From Prostheceraeus crozeri (lineage: Eukaryota; Platyhelminthes; Polycladida; Euryleptidae), in the NCBI GenBank assembly GCA_907163375.1, contig CAJQUW010004418.1:1-64000 (forward strand): a stretch of DNA of 64,000 nucleotides, in the 5' to 3' direction. Under the pieces are notes generated by a model. That model searched no databases. It was not told where the DNA came from and was given only the letters and a program-made list of their open reading frames with translations. Position numbers and translations under genes: made by a program. Shown here in pieces: positions 1 through 11,501 of this stretch. The number at the start of each line of letters is the position of its first letter. The stretch's first letter is position 1.

Positions 1-1068
1 GACATCTCAATACAAAAATGAAAATGAAATTGAAAATGATATCTTCTTGCAAATTTCAGATGTTGCCCTTGTAAAATGTTCCCAGATCTTTGTAATATAC
101 ATGTAGGTTTTTGCAATGGCTGGAAGAGTTGTGGCTGTCATTGGTTGACTTGATTTCTAATAAACCGCAACCATGCTTGTCAACATGCGGTTAATAGGTT
201 GCATTTAGCAAATGCTTACATCACAGTTACATTTGTAGATATTGATGAATGAAGAACCGCATTCATTTCTGTTAAAAAACTAGGATCAACTTTCACAAGT
301 CTGTGACTTTTCATTCGTCAAAAAGTGTACATCCCAGTATGAACTATTCATCGCTGAAGGTGTAGCTATAAAGTGGTTCAATCCCAGTTTGTGCATTCAA
401 AAAGAACGTATATTTTGTTCACGATTCTGTAGTATTTTTTTCGCTGTGTCTATCTTTTTGCTTTAGTTTTGTATTTATTTTTCCTAATTTTATTTATATA
501 ATTTTTATTTTACTTTATTTAATTTATTTATTCTAACCTTGTCATATGTCTCTATAAATTTTTTTCAATACTTTGACTTTTTTGCTTATCATTTAATTTG
601 TAAACTCAGTGATTGTTTAAGTCTTTTATTGTATTTACTAGATATATATTTTATGTAAACTGACCCATATCATGACTTTTCTATACAGTAGACTAAACTT
701 ATACTTTTGCCTTTATCTCTTTTAGTGCTGCAATCTTTATGAATGTCTGCCTACCTTTGCTTTTTCTTTGTCTTAACCTAGTAGCATTTACTTAGTAAAA
801 CTTAACATATTCATGATTTTCCTATGTACAGTAGGCTACATGTAAGCAACGTTGTCAGTTGCTTATCTATATTGGTTGTCTCATCCGTGTTATTGTCAGT
901 CTTGTCATTTCGTAGAACAGTTGTCGAACAGCCCACTCGAACCTGTGTCATAAATGCTTGTGCAAATGTCATATCAGATCCGTAGTAATGCTCTCAATAC
1001 AGAACGGAACGACAACGCCGAGCCTGCATAATACATGCCGAGTTATTCCTTATATGACAAAATACAAA
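1..1068. other. intergenic, AT-rich, no gene seen
   Basis: No recognisable coding region or RNA gene. Positions about 430-640 form a T-rich stretch full of TTTATTT words. The rest looks like ordinary AT-rich intergenic DNA. Confidence 0.6.
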
Positions 1069-1209
1069 CTAGTAATAGGTGGTGGAAGCCCAGTGAAGCT
1101 GACAGAAGCTCAAAAAATAAAACCTCCACTTGACGCTTTCTACGTGAAACGGAGGTTTTATTGTTTGGGTTTCTATCAGTCGTACTAGGTTTCCACCACT
1201 TACTACTAG
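1069..1209. repeat. foldback hairpin, 60-bp imperfect arms
   Basis: Left arm 1069-1128 and right arm about 1150-1209 are reverse complements at roughly 78 percent, with a loop of about 21 bases. Matching blocks include AAAACCTCC / GGAGGTTTT and GGTGGAA / TTCCACC. This is a decayed MITE-like foldback. No clear target duplication was found. Confidence 0.6.
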
Positions 1210-2996
1210 ATCGATGGGATCATGCGGTGGCACGGGCATGTGATACGGAAACCTTCCGAGCACCATACCCAACTAACTTTGGGAATGCCTGTGCCAGGGC
1301 CGTGAAGCAGAGAGCGACCAAAGAAGGCAGATGGGAACGCCAAGTCCTAGAGGACATTAAGCTCATTGGAGCCTCAACCGCGGATGCAATGAAGAGGAAA
1401 ATTAGGCCGCCCCCTTCACTGTGCCAGCGCCTTTCAAGGTAGTCAGCCTCTTCCTGTTCGTTACTGCTGGAACGTGACATGAAATGAGTTTGTGATGTTG
1501 GATTCTCACTGCAAGCTGTTGAATACATCGGTTTGTAAACAAGCTTACCGAAGCAGCTATAGTGCGTGCTATATATATTGCTCAGATCGGGGCTGCGAAC
1601 TCGGTCGATTTTTTCGCACGGGTGTGAATCGAGTCCTGGTCCGATATACAACTACTGGTTTGAAGCCGAACTGTGAGTCAATTGTATATCAACAGACTTG
1701 AAAGCTTATATATATAACAAAGGCTTATCAGACGGGCTTTTCTGTCACCCTTTGGGAACTCTTTGGCCTACTACACGTGGTTTACGAAAGCAATGGAATG
1801 TACAAGTACTCAACATCCTAAAACATTGCTCATGAAGTGAGGAAGCAATATCCAGGATTGTTTCAAGCTTCATGCTTACCATCTGATCCTTTGACAGTAA
1901 TCAGACTTTGTAATGAAGATCCTCGAAAGTTAAATATTTACAGACACAGAATTACCTGTGTGTAGACTTTCTGCACTTTACTCATACTTCCTCTGACATC
2001 CGATTGACCTAACATTTGAGGTACAGATGCTTCAATGTAAGAAGAAGACTTCATTTTGACCACACCAAATCTCCACACGGAAAAAATGTTCAGTGTACCA
2101 AATTGAAATACCTATTCAGTGTACCTAATAGGAAGATCAAATAGTAAATGTTATCAAAAGAACGTCACAGCGTCTCAATGTTATCCGAGTTTAAAAGAAA
2201 ATTTTGCATCCCTGTGGGAAGGCATCTTGCTAATATCAACAGATTATCTGGCGAGGTAGCAGCTTTGTGGATAATTTTTTAAGGTTCATTTTCGTGTAAA
2301 ACTATCTCCGCATGTGAAAATGGTCATCATCTATCCAAAAACATGTGTAAAATTAAAAACCGACAGGGGGCGAAAAAGTTGCTATAATTAGTTGGTAGAT
2401 ATTTGTTTACTAATGCGAGCTGATTTTTCGCCAACCGGCGAAGTCGTGGATATTGTAGCAACTAATTAGTGGTAAGTAGTAATGTTCGTATATTACCTTC
2501 ACATGAAAATATATTGTATACTTAGTCTGATCTGATAAAAAGGGATCTTTTTTAATTCACGAAGGCTTAAACTAAAAATGTATTTATCTTCCATAAATGT
2601 CGCGGTAAATACTATTATATTATTCAAATATTTGTTATTGTTGTAAATTATTGAATGTCAAGAGATGTTATAAAAATTGATATAAGCGGATTCTCTATAT
2701 TCTTACCATTTTCAAAGAATGATAGTCTGCACTTATTTATTAGATAGTTTATCCATATGTGAGGGATGGTCAGGAGGTGAGGGAGAAAATAGAGCCTCGG
2801 CTGTAGAGGCGGATAACTAAAGAAAATAAGAGACAAAGTCAAAAGTAAAATGTGGCATATAGAGCGCGAATTGTCGCCGGCGAATATGCCGCAAATATGA
2901 CTGAACTGTAGCATGATATTCTGCAGCTGACATCCGCCAGTTTTTCGCAAGATTCGTTCCCACAGGGATGTTGATGATCTCATAAACGTGTAACAT
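1210..2996. other. intergenic, no supported gene
   Basis: The segment 1220-1650 is more GC-rich than its surroundings and open on both strands, but I recognise no protein. The word CATCCCTGTGGGAA occurs at about 2206 (+) and inverted at about 2953, so decayed repeat material is likely. No other feature is supported. Confidence 0.5.
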
Positions 2997-3511
2997 CCAT
3001 TGATTTCGTCACTGTTTTTGTATGCCTCACCAATTTATGATTATTTAAAAGATGTGCACATCACTAAAAAGTCACAGAATTTTGATAATCGAGCTCATCG
3101 TATGACATGTGGTCGAGGCTGTAATTGTATTAAATTTACATTGATCGGATCCCGGTTTGAAAAGGCTGCTGTTGACTTTCTGATGAAATGTGAATCTATT
3201 AAAGAACATCCATTGAATCGCTATGTTCCGGAAAGATCGACTTTTACCTCTCACTTCCGACTTTCAGTCTGCCGCACTGAGAGACGAATAAAGACATTTT
3301 CCGTATGGTAATTGGTCAACAGTTCAATGACGTAGCCATGTATTTTCTACGTCAGTATGTGTATATTCGTTATAACTCCACTCCATTGATATGATTTATT
3401 CTTCTATCTTTCATATATGTATCTTCATTTGAATTGTATATGAAACTGTGCGTGCACAAAATTGATTTTCAATCTATCAAATAAGCGAATTTTATTCTAT
3501 TCTATAAATCC
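2997..3511 (+). pseudogene. CR1-like non-LTR retrotransposon, 5'-truncated 3' end
   Basis: The open frame 3000-3311 encodes about 100 residues matching the C-terminal end of the CR1-like reverse transcriptase at 14407-14778. Both share a YASP(I/V)Y block, an RAHR block, a cysteine-bearing stretch, then HPL..(Y/L)VPER. The RT core is missing, as expected for a 5'-truncated copy. The 3' UTR continues to a short ATTCT-type repeat near 3490-3508, which resembles the microsatellite tails of this superfamily. An hAT-like MITE begins 14 bases later. The copy is dead. Confidence 0.7.
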
Positions 3512-3524
3512 TGGAATATACCTC

Positions 3525-4193
3525 CATAAGCGTGCGGGCAAAATTTTCTAGGGGGGGGCTGAGTCCTTGTGCCCGAAAATTACATAGGTTGACGCCCGAA
3601 AAATTGGCATAATCACGAAGATCTAGTTTCTATACACTTACCCGAGAACTCCGCGAAAGTAAAAACGCGACAATTTATACTATCAATGTAATAAAATTTT
3701 GTAAATGTTTTTATCAAAAATAGCACAACGCTGTCTACTCATCCGTAGACGAATTGGAAATTTCAGAAGTTCTAATGTAACTAGGTAAGTTTTAATTGTT
3801 CTCTAATATAACAGAAATATCGGGCGATATTGTCAAAAGAACTGACATCTGCGAGTTTTGGGACTGGCAAATATATCAATGATTCTGATGTCTGTAGCAT
3901 CATTAGTAACCGACACGTGTGGCAATTATCGCCCGAATTTCGGATTCTTTTGGAATTCATTGGCACTCCCTCTGTACTTCAATTATGACCGGTGGACTGC
4001 CCGGATTTCGGGCACTTCGTCTCGCCTAATCGGAATAAAATCGTATTTTTGTTTGCTTTGACCATAAAACGCGATTTTTTAAGTTTATTCGCCGCTGCCA
4101 AAAATTTGGCAACTGCCCGAATGTTTTTGCCCGAGTCCTTGTGGGGGGGGCTGCAGCCTCACACCCCCCCCCACCCCGGCCATTACGCCTATG
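3525..4193. mobile_element. hAT-like MITE, 669 bp
   Basis: The element is bounded by a perfect 8-bp direct repeat, TATACCTC, at 3517-3524 and 4194-4201. Its ends are inverted: CATAAGCGTG on the left and CATAGGCGTA (reverse complement) on the right, followed by G- and C-runs and CGGGCA-type words on both sides. It encodes no transposase, so it is non-autonomous. An 8-bp target duplication points to the hAT superfamily; the family assignment is inference. Confidence 0.75.
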
Positions 4194-4201
4194 TATACCT
4201 C

Positions 4202-5100
4202 GAAATTTTGAGACTTATTAAAATATTAATGAAAGACGAGCTAACTCATCATTGATTTCCTTTGTTTAGCTATGATAGAAAGTTGAGAAGGGAGCAATTT
4301 GATGTTGACACGGTTTGTGCGGCATTGGACGATACCAAGTACCCGGTTAATGATAGCGCACAGATAACCGGGCATCTGTTATTTGCGAATACTCCAACTA
4401 CATTTACAAATATTCTGTTAATTGTTGCATTTCATTGTTACGTCATATATTTTTCGTTATCGATTGTTATACTCATACTGTATTTTCTTCACCCCAATCC
4501 GCTCGCTTTAAATTTGTTACGATCGATAACATTTTAATTCTTTCTATAAATATAATGTAGCCTGATGCATACTTTGTATGTACTATAGTGGTATCTTTTT
4601 ATTTGGAATCACCTGCTCCTTAAAAAAATCAACCAATTTCACGCCACTTTTCAATATCTTTTCGTCAATAATAATAATTTCATGGTATGCAATTCCTTAG
4701 GCATAGAACTTAAGGTAGATTTTCCCGGAATTTTTCCTACAAATTTGACCCTGACTTGGAGTCAAATATCCTTGCAGAAAGCCTGCAAATTTTTGTTGAA
4801 ATTTGATCCCTGAACTTTGATTAATTTCCCTGGAAAACACCTTGAAATTTTCATTCAAATTTGCGCGGACACACTGGTTTTTATCGCTGAAAGTTAGATT
4901 AATAAACAGACCTTCCCTCAGTCTAACAAAACAGCTAAAAATTAGTTGACGTGAAATGTGAGCAACCCCCAAGTTATGCTATCTCAAATTGGCGTGTACA
5001 ATATATCTCTCTTGGATAGGCCTTTCCTGATTTCTGAGGCTGGCTTCTAATGATAACCTATGTCCTCACATCATAAATTGACAACACGTTCATGCTTGTT
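4202..5100. other. intergenic downstream of the SLC5-like gene
   Basis: No gene or clear repeat boundary seen. Positions 4700-4870 contain several related words (AAATTTGA, CCTGGAAA) on both strands, possibly an old decayed repeat. Confidence 0.5.
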
Positions 5101-5105
5101 AATCA

Positions 5106-5111
5106 TTTATT
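5106..5111 (-). terminator. candidate poly(A) signal of the SLC5-like gene
   Basis: AATAAA on the minus strand, 33 bases after the stop codon at 5144-5146. It would give a very short 3' UTR. It is the nearest canonical signal, but it is assigned by position only. Confidence 0.5.
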
Positions 5112-5143
5112 TTATCCAAACGTTGTGCCTTCTTCTGTACAAT

Positions 5144-6916
5144 TCATGCATTGACATCAGTAGCCTGAAGCATGCAATTGGTTTCTTTGGGATTTTCAAC
5201 AATTGAGCTATTTAAACTATAATCCTCTTTATTTCGACAAAGTGGAAAGAGATAAACATTTTGCACTTTTGTTGAAATTTTATGACGAGTTAAACAACTG
5301 AAAAATAGGCTCACGACAATGCTAGTAACTACGCAGATAGTTGGCAACCAAATGTACGATACGGAATATAGACTTCGTAGAACTGGATAATTAGATTGCG
5401 GCGAGGGCGTCGTCAAGGAAATGCTGATGTTCGCAACTTCATTTGTATAATTCATATGGCAAAGTGAAGTGGTACTTGGTAGATTCGTATCCATCGAATT
5501 TCCATGCAAAATTGTTCCAAGACTGATCCATAATGTGAAGGAAAAGCTGATAATAACACCGACTAGAGCACCAAAGTAGTTGGCAGAACGAAAGAAAATT
5601 GCCAAGAAGAATAGACCACAGTATGCGCCATACATCGATGTATTGATTGATTGTGTCAGCTGCAAGATCAAGCCACCAAACATGTATAATGCGTAGCACC
5701 AAACCATACTAACAACCCCGAAGATAACAACCATCAATTTCGATATCATTGTTGCTGTCATCTCACTCACATCCACTGCCATTAGAGGTTTGATGGTGTC
5801 CTTCCACAAAATGGCAGATGCGGCATTCAGCCCCGATGAAAAGGAGCTAAGAGACCCTGAAAACAAAGAAGCGATAAAGAAGCCCTGAAATCCTGGATAG
5901 TTAAGTCGCTCTCGAGCAAAGTACATTACTATTTCATTGCCCTTCACCCATCCAGCTTTGAAAATGTCGCAGTCACGGGAGGCATAGTAGCCGAATATGG
6001 CCATTCCAGCGAGCATTGGCAAGCCACTCATGAAGGAGAATATTAAAGAGGTTATCCCAGCCACTTTATACGAATCACTTTGAGTCTTTGTTGAACAAAT
6101 TCTTTGTACGAATGATGGTTGAATTGGCCACATTATTAAATAGAAGAACTTGCCTACTGTCACACCCCAAAACGTATGGCGGATAGTTGGATTAATAGAA
6201 AAACTGAGTGGATGGATCCTTTCGTACTTGTAGTTCATTTCTATGGTTGTTGTAAAGCCTCCAGGAGTATCAAGTATTGCCTTTATCAATATTGCTGATA
6301 TTCCGGATAGCATGAAACCGCACTGAATTACATCAGTCCAAACTACAGCTTTTAGACCACCGATAGTTGTGTAGAATGTTCCCACCAATCCCGCGATAAC
6401 CAGACCGACAATGACACTCACTTGACCACCTGTAGCACTGTTCAGGGCAATGATGGATCCCAACATGCACGCGCCCATATATTCAAGAATACATATCAGA
6501 ACTGTGATATTCGCGACGTATATTAGCAACTTGGATTTGAAACGTTTAGCAAAATATTCAGTTAAACTTGTCATATTCAAAGGATAAATCACATGAGCTA
6601 TTAAAGAACCGCCGATTGTAAAGGCGAAGACTCCCGTTAAAGAGGCAAATAGAATTTCAACTCCGTTGACGTAAAACTCGGCAGGATACCCGATGAGAGC
6701 AATAGCTGACATGAATGATACACCATTGGAAATGCCAATCGGAATTGAGCCCAATTGACGGCCTCCAAACAGATAATCATTTGAATTTTTGTGACCTCGA
6801 ATTGAAAAAATAATTCCAACAACTGCAGAAACCATCAGAAATATTGAAAAAATGATGTAATCAATGATGGTGAAGGTTGGGTGAACGAAAAATACACGTG
6901 AGTCATTTGATGACAT
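5144..6916 (-). CDS. sodium:solute symporter, SLC5 family (SMCT/SMVT-like)
   Basis: This 590-residue protein is an integral membrane transporter that would couple Na+ entry to uptake of a small solute. The best guess is a monocarboxylate or vitamin-like substrate, by resemblance to SLC5A8/A12/A6. Family marks are DYLFGGRQLG at 47-56, GGLKAVVWTDVIQ at 186-198, a QPSFVQR block at 266-272, and SLSSFSSGLNAASAILWKD at 355-373. About 13 hydrophobic segments span most of the chain. The length fits the family (about 600). The start at 6916 precedes a short polar N-terminus and TM1 as expected. There is no intron in the whole coding region, which is odd for an animal SLC5 gene and may mean an old retrocopy that stays open. 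A 5' UTR intron cannot be excluded. Exact substrate is unknown. Confidence 0.9.
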   Translation of the reverse strand: MSSNDSRVFFVHPTFTIIDYIIFSIFLMVSAVVGIIFSIRGHKNSNDYLFGGRQLGSIPIGISNGVSFMSAIALIGYPAEFYVNGVEILFASLTGVFAFTIGGSLIAHVIYPLNMTSLTEYFAKRFKSKLLIYVANITVLICILEYMGACMLGSIIALNSATGGQVSVIVGLVIAGLVGTFYTTIGGLKAVVWTDVIQCGFMLSGISAILIKAILDTPGGFTTTIEMNYKYERIHPLSFSINPTIRHTFWGVTVGKFFYLIMWPIQPSFVQRICSTKTQSDSYKVAGITSLIFSFMSGLPMLAGMAIFGYYASRDCDIFKAGWVKGNEIVMYFARERLNYPGFQGFFIASLFSGSLSSFSSGLNAASAILWKDTIKPLMAVDVSEMTATMISKLMVVIFGVVSMVWCYALYMFGGLILQLTQSINTSMYGAYCGLFFLAIFFRSANYFGALVGVIISFSFTLWISLGTILHGNSMDTNLPSTTSLCHMNYTNEVANISISLTTPSPQSNYPVLRSLYSVSYIWLPTICVVTSIVVSLFFSCLTRHKISTKVQNVYLFPLCRNKEDYSLNSSIVENPKETNCMLQATDVNA

Positions 6917-9224
6917 GCTGATAGTAAACCGTCACTGAGCAAGACGTCTCGATTATCTGGAAGTGCTGGTTTAGTAATCAGCGTTCTATGTCCACACAAG
7001 CAACAGAGTGAAGTAACCGCTTACATTCCGATTGCTGATACGCACGTCAAGGCGATTCGCTTTTCCCAGAGAGCGTGGCTGTCTTGAAGAAAGAATTTCA
7101 AACGTGGTCAGTCGTCCGAAACGTAAGGTGTGTCACTGTCAAATAATTAAGAACTTGAGCTTTGAACTTGAAATCCACGCCATTGCTTCATCATATTGTT
7201 ACAGAGAGCAGAATTATGTAATAGTTACTTCAATGTGATAATAGGGAAACGTTTGTTTGATTGGCTGAATTATGGGAAATTTCCGTGATTGTGTGAATGA
7301 AAGCATCAGCATTTCGTTTCATGTCCATCCAAGGAATCTGACTGAAGACGAGAATGATAGCCTTTTAGCAGTGCTGCAGTCCTAGATTTATCAGTGGGAT
7401 AACGCTGCCTGGAATTTCTTAAAGCACCGTTAACGAATAAAAGCTTCACTATTTCTTTCTGTGTAAGCAGCGGGGTAACGCTGTATGAAATCTAAAAGCA
7501 GTGGCATAACGGCGTTATCCCGCGTTACCCTACGACTACAGCTAAAAGGGCTCTAAGTGGTTCATAAGAAATAGTATATTTATACAGAGCAGGGAGGCAG
7601 CAAAGATTCGATAAGACTCCGACTCCGGATGTAGGTCTAGTAATAAGTAACGAAGTGTGAATACTACATGCATATCCTACTCCTTGCGTTGAGCACTAGT
7701 ATCCACTGACATTAAATGAAGTGCATGTACCATGCTGGCCAGAAGTTTAACACAATAGTGATTTTTTTGCAATTTGGCTTGTTGGGAAGAACATGTGACT
7801 ATATGAGTGCATACGATATTTTTCATATCTATAGAAGTAGAACGGTTACATTTATGATTGAATGAAAGTACAACATGTATTAAATAGATGCAGAATATTT
7901 TGCATTTTATTTCCATTGTGTTAAACTTTCGGCCAGCATGGTAGGTCTGATCCACTTCTATCGAAATTAACTCGTTTTACGCCGAGTTTCCACTACCCTA
8001 AATATGTGGAATGATATTTCTAATGATTGCTTTCATCCACTGCATTTATGTATCCCTCCAAAATAACATTTTTCAAAAGATTGTATGCCACTTACTCATT
8101 TTTTCTTCGACATTTTTTCCTTCATTTCGTGTCGTTTATTAAATGACTTATGATATTTTTTGAAACCTGAGTTTGAACATATTTAAGATATCATCAAGTG
8201 CAGTTTTTGAAAAATATAGACATGAAAATCAATGAAACGAATAATAGAAGAATATCATAGTCATAGCATTGCGACCGATATCATAGATTACGTGATCAAC
8301 TGATCATATATCATTGCATAAAGGGTGATCACAAGCAATGTCTCAAGTCTACAGATTATTTACAACTTATAAACAATAGAAACTTACTTTTACTATCGTT
8401 TTATTACCAGATGTAGTATCTATTCAAGTCAGATTTAGCCTGTCTTTAGCGCACCTTAATAAAAAATGTCTACTTCAATATACAGCGGATGGCCAATTGT
8501 TAACGTTTGAAGTGGTTTTCATCCCAGAGTTTAAACAACATCTCCGCGAAAAAGTATTATAAAAGGCACTTTTAAAACAATTTGAAGAAGTAATGTTAGA
8601 GGATTTCAGCGTCAGTTATGTCTGGCATAAAATACTTTATAAGATGAATTTATTTAACATGGAATTATTCAGCAACCATAATCAGAAAAAGGGTTTCAAG
8701 CTCGCCGCTCATGGAAAGTCATTGAATTTGTATCGGAGTGTAATGCTCCACTCCAGTGTTTTGGGGGTATAAAGATGCAAACGCCGACTACCTGAGTCCC
8801 GCTTTGCTGATTATGATGCATCCGAGCGGCGAAGCGGTGATGTCTTGGTCCTCTGGCGAGTCCTACCTCAAATGTTTTGATCATCTCCGGCTAAGCGCTA
8901 GCGTGATCTAACCAGGTAATATGCCTGTCACGCCTTTATTCGTCCTAACAAGTCGACACTTACACCAGATGGGACGTGTTTTACTACAAGTTGAGAAGTC
9001 CTCACTTTTGATAAGTCGAAGCAATATGCAGAATGCACGTATCCATGTGCCAAACCATCTACATGATTTCAAGCTCAAATTAAGTGATATCGAAGCAAGC
9101 TGAAAACATCTCGAAGCGATTTAAATTAAACAATCTCAGCAATTTGTTGTAGTAACTATAGAAATTATTATATATTAATAATAATTATGACTATAATATA
9201 TTACAATATCAGATAATGTATCCA

Positions 9225-9230
<6 letters not shown>
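6917..9230. other. intergenic, upstream of the SLC5-like gene
   Basis: Should contain the SLC5-like promoter, but I see no convincing TATA box or exon. Positions 7380-7530 hold several GTTAACGCTG / GGGTAACGCTG words and their inverse, a small decayed foldback. Near 7605-7640 lies a GACTCCGACTCCGG repeat word found again near 32890 and 47670. Positions 8720-8890 are unusually GC-rich but unrecognised. Confidence 0.45.
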
Positions 9231-9285
<55 letters not shown>

Positions 9286-9306
9286 GTATATATATATATA
9301 AATATA
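9231..9306. repeat. (TA)n microsatellite
   Basis: A nearly pure TA run interrupted a few times near 9280-9305. It abuts the perfect palindrome that follows. A shorter (TA)n run lies at about 9490-9502. Confidence 0.9.
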
Positions 9307-9450
9307 TAATTCCAACAAAAGTACGACACGGAATTATCAAAGAAAAACTCAATTTCAACTGAAATGCCCTTTTTGAAATGCCCCAAAATGCATTTCAGTT
9401 GAAATTGAGTTTTTCTTTGATAATTCCGTGTCGTACTTTTGTTGGAATTA
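9307..9450. repeat. perfect 60-bp inverted repeat (cruciform-capable)
   Basis: Left arm 9307-9366 and right arm 9391-9450 are exact reverse complements over all 60 bases, separated by a 24-base spacer rich in CCCC and TTTT. The left arm begins TAATTCCAAC and the right ends GTTGGAATTA. Perfect arms mean it is recent or kept homogeneous. It sits directly beside a (TA)n tract. No coding potential is convincing. Confidence 0.95.
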
Positions 9451-10164
9451 TTTACGGACCATTTTTGAGTTTTCTCTCTTTGTTAACTTATATATATATA
9501 TTTATTTCCAACAAAACTGGGTTCTTCCCAACTCAGCAAAAGTGTCACTATGCAGTCTTCAGATGTTATGAAAATACATTTGCTTAATTCATTTTATCCA
9601 TGTATCAACGAATGGTATTCCACGATCAACAGCTCTTAATTCTGAGGTAAATTTGATATTTGGAAGACATTGGTTTATCGATGGCTTTATTTCTTGCTGA
9701 TATCTTTCTAAAAAAATGACTCATTACAGTGAATATTTCATGACGACTACACAAGAAAGATTTTCCATGTTATCCATAATCGTAGTTGTTGTCATGCAAT
9801 ATTGTTTCACTCTCCATTGCTAGTGCTTTGCTTGTGGACTTTTCCGTTTTCAAGATTTGTATTCGATGTACTGGATACTGGATTATATTGTTGAGACGGG
9901 AAGGACTATGCAAAAAATACTATTGAACAACAGCATGAACAACATATCTATTCGAACAGATGTAAAAGAACACGACAACAGTTGGGTAAATCCAATTTAT
10001 TCCACAACATTTCTGTCTTTTCAACTTTGGGTCTCAGATTTCCGTGAAAATTTGCATATATACTCATTTTTTTACGCTGAACACGAAAATTTTAGCGGCG
10101 ACCACACCAAATAAAAACTTTCCATAGAAATCTAGCACTTTTAAAAAGCCATTTTTTCTACATC
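9451..10164. other. intergenic, no gene seen
   Basis: No coding region, RNA gene or clear element recognised. Confidence 0.5.
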
Positions 10165-10966
10165 TCGGTCCGAGGACAAATTGATCTCGGTCAGATAGAT
10201 GTCGAATAGGAAACTCTTCGGCTTCTGCATTTGGGTTGCTGATGAAACTGGGAACTTAGGATGAATGCTTGCTTGCGTAAAGCGAAGTTACCAAAATGTA
10301 ATGTAGCTATTGTATATAATGTCCGTTGACCGTGACCCACCTTGTCCTCTGACCGAGATTTTTAACGTCTCGGTCAGAGGACAAATTGATGTCGAAGAGG
10401 AAACTCTTCGGTTTGTGCATTTGGGTTCATGAGACTGCGGGAACTTTGGACGAATACTTGAACGCGTAAAACGAAGTGATCTAAATGTAATTGCATACAT
10501 TATCATGTCTTTAGACCGAGACCCTTGTACTCTGACCGAGATCTTCAATTTCAACGTTGTCCTCTGACCGAGATTTTTTAGGGTCTCGGTCAGAGGACAT
10601 TTTCGTGGTTTTTGGAGATTTTGAGAGGGTTAATTGATATAAATGAAAATTTTCTTTTGCATAGATGTTAAGAGCATGGATCCCTCCTATGCTGTGAAAT
10701 TTCATCGATTCCTGACTAAATTTCTGGTTTTACCATCCATACGAAATTTTTGGGAATATTCAAATTCTCTGGTCGAAAAAACGGATAAAAATATTTTTAA
10801 ATCAATATTGCTCACTTGTAACGTCACCAAACTGAATTTTCTTTACAGATTTATAAACTAGCACACTAGGGGATTCGTTTGGTGCAAAACGTTTAATGGA
10901 AGAATCGATATTCTTCGAGAAAAGGTACCTCGGTCAGAGGACAGAAAACGTCTCGGTCAGAGGACA
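10165..10966. repeat. cluster of the 16-bp motif TCTCGGTCAGAGGACA, both orientations
   Basis: At least eight full or near-full copies lie at 10165, 10343(-), 10368, 10526(-), 10559(-), 10584, 10928 and 10951, plus partial copies such as 10187. Several are head-to-head pairs (10343/10368; 10559/10584). Around them about 200 bp is tandemly duplicated and diverged: 10176-10358 and 10379-10541 share GGAAACTCTTCGG and TGCATTTGGGTT blocks. No ORF of note. It could be subterminal repeats of an unknown DNA transposon or an array of a binding site. Confidence 0.8.
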
Positions 10967-11501
10967 TTTTTTCATTGGACAATGGAAACCCAGTGAAAAT
11001 TCAATGATTAATATTAATTACAATATTTAAAATTAGACTGTCTTAAAGAGCTGATCTTCTTCTTTCAGATGATATAAATATTAGTGGGTGTATTTAAATG
11101 TATCTAATCGAAAATCCGTGTTGAAGTGAGAGTACTGCAACTTAGGACATGCTTTTTTGGTCTTTTTTCGGCAAAAAACGGTAACTTGTGAAGAAGGTCT
11201 TGACTTTGTGACTTTTTAAAAACCATGCCATAATAGATGAGATCTTTACGGTTCGATTAAAAAAAACTATTGAAATCGGTTCAGAAATATGGATTTTACA
11301 AATCAAAGACACATTTTCGTCAAATGTTGTGGATTAAATTGGATTTACCCAGTTTCACATAGAGAACAATAACTAAAAGAGAAAAATCAATTATATGCCA
11401 AACCGCTATAAAAAGAAAATCCCTTGAAAGTACCTATTCAAAAGACTGATCCAAACTTCTTGATAAATGGATGTATCATAGAGTAGGGATATGTAGGTAG
11501 A
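10967..11501. other. intergenic, no gene seen
   Basis: AT-rich DNA without a recognised feature. Confidence 0.5.

Noticed and set aside
1161..1651. Overlapping open frames on both strands in a GC-richer patch
   Set aside because: No recognisable domain. Long frames on both strands are expected in GC-rich patches.
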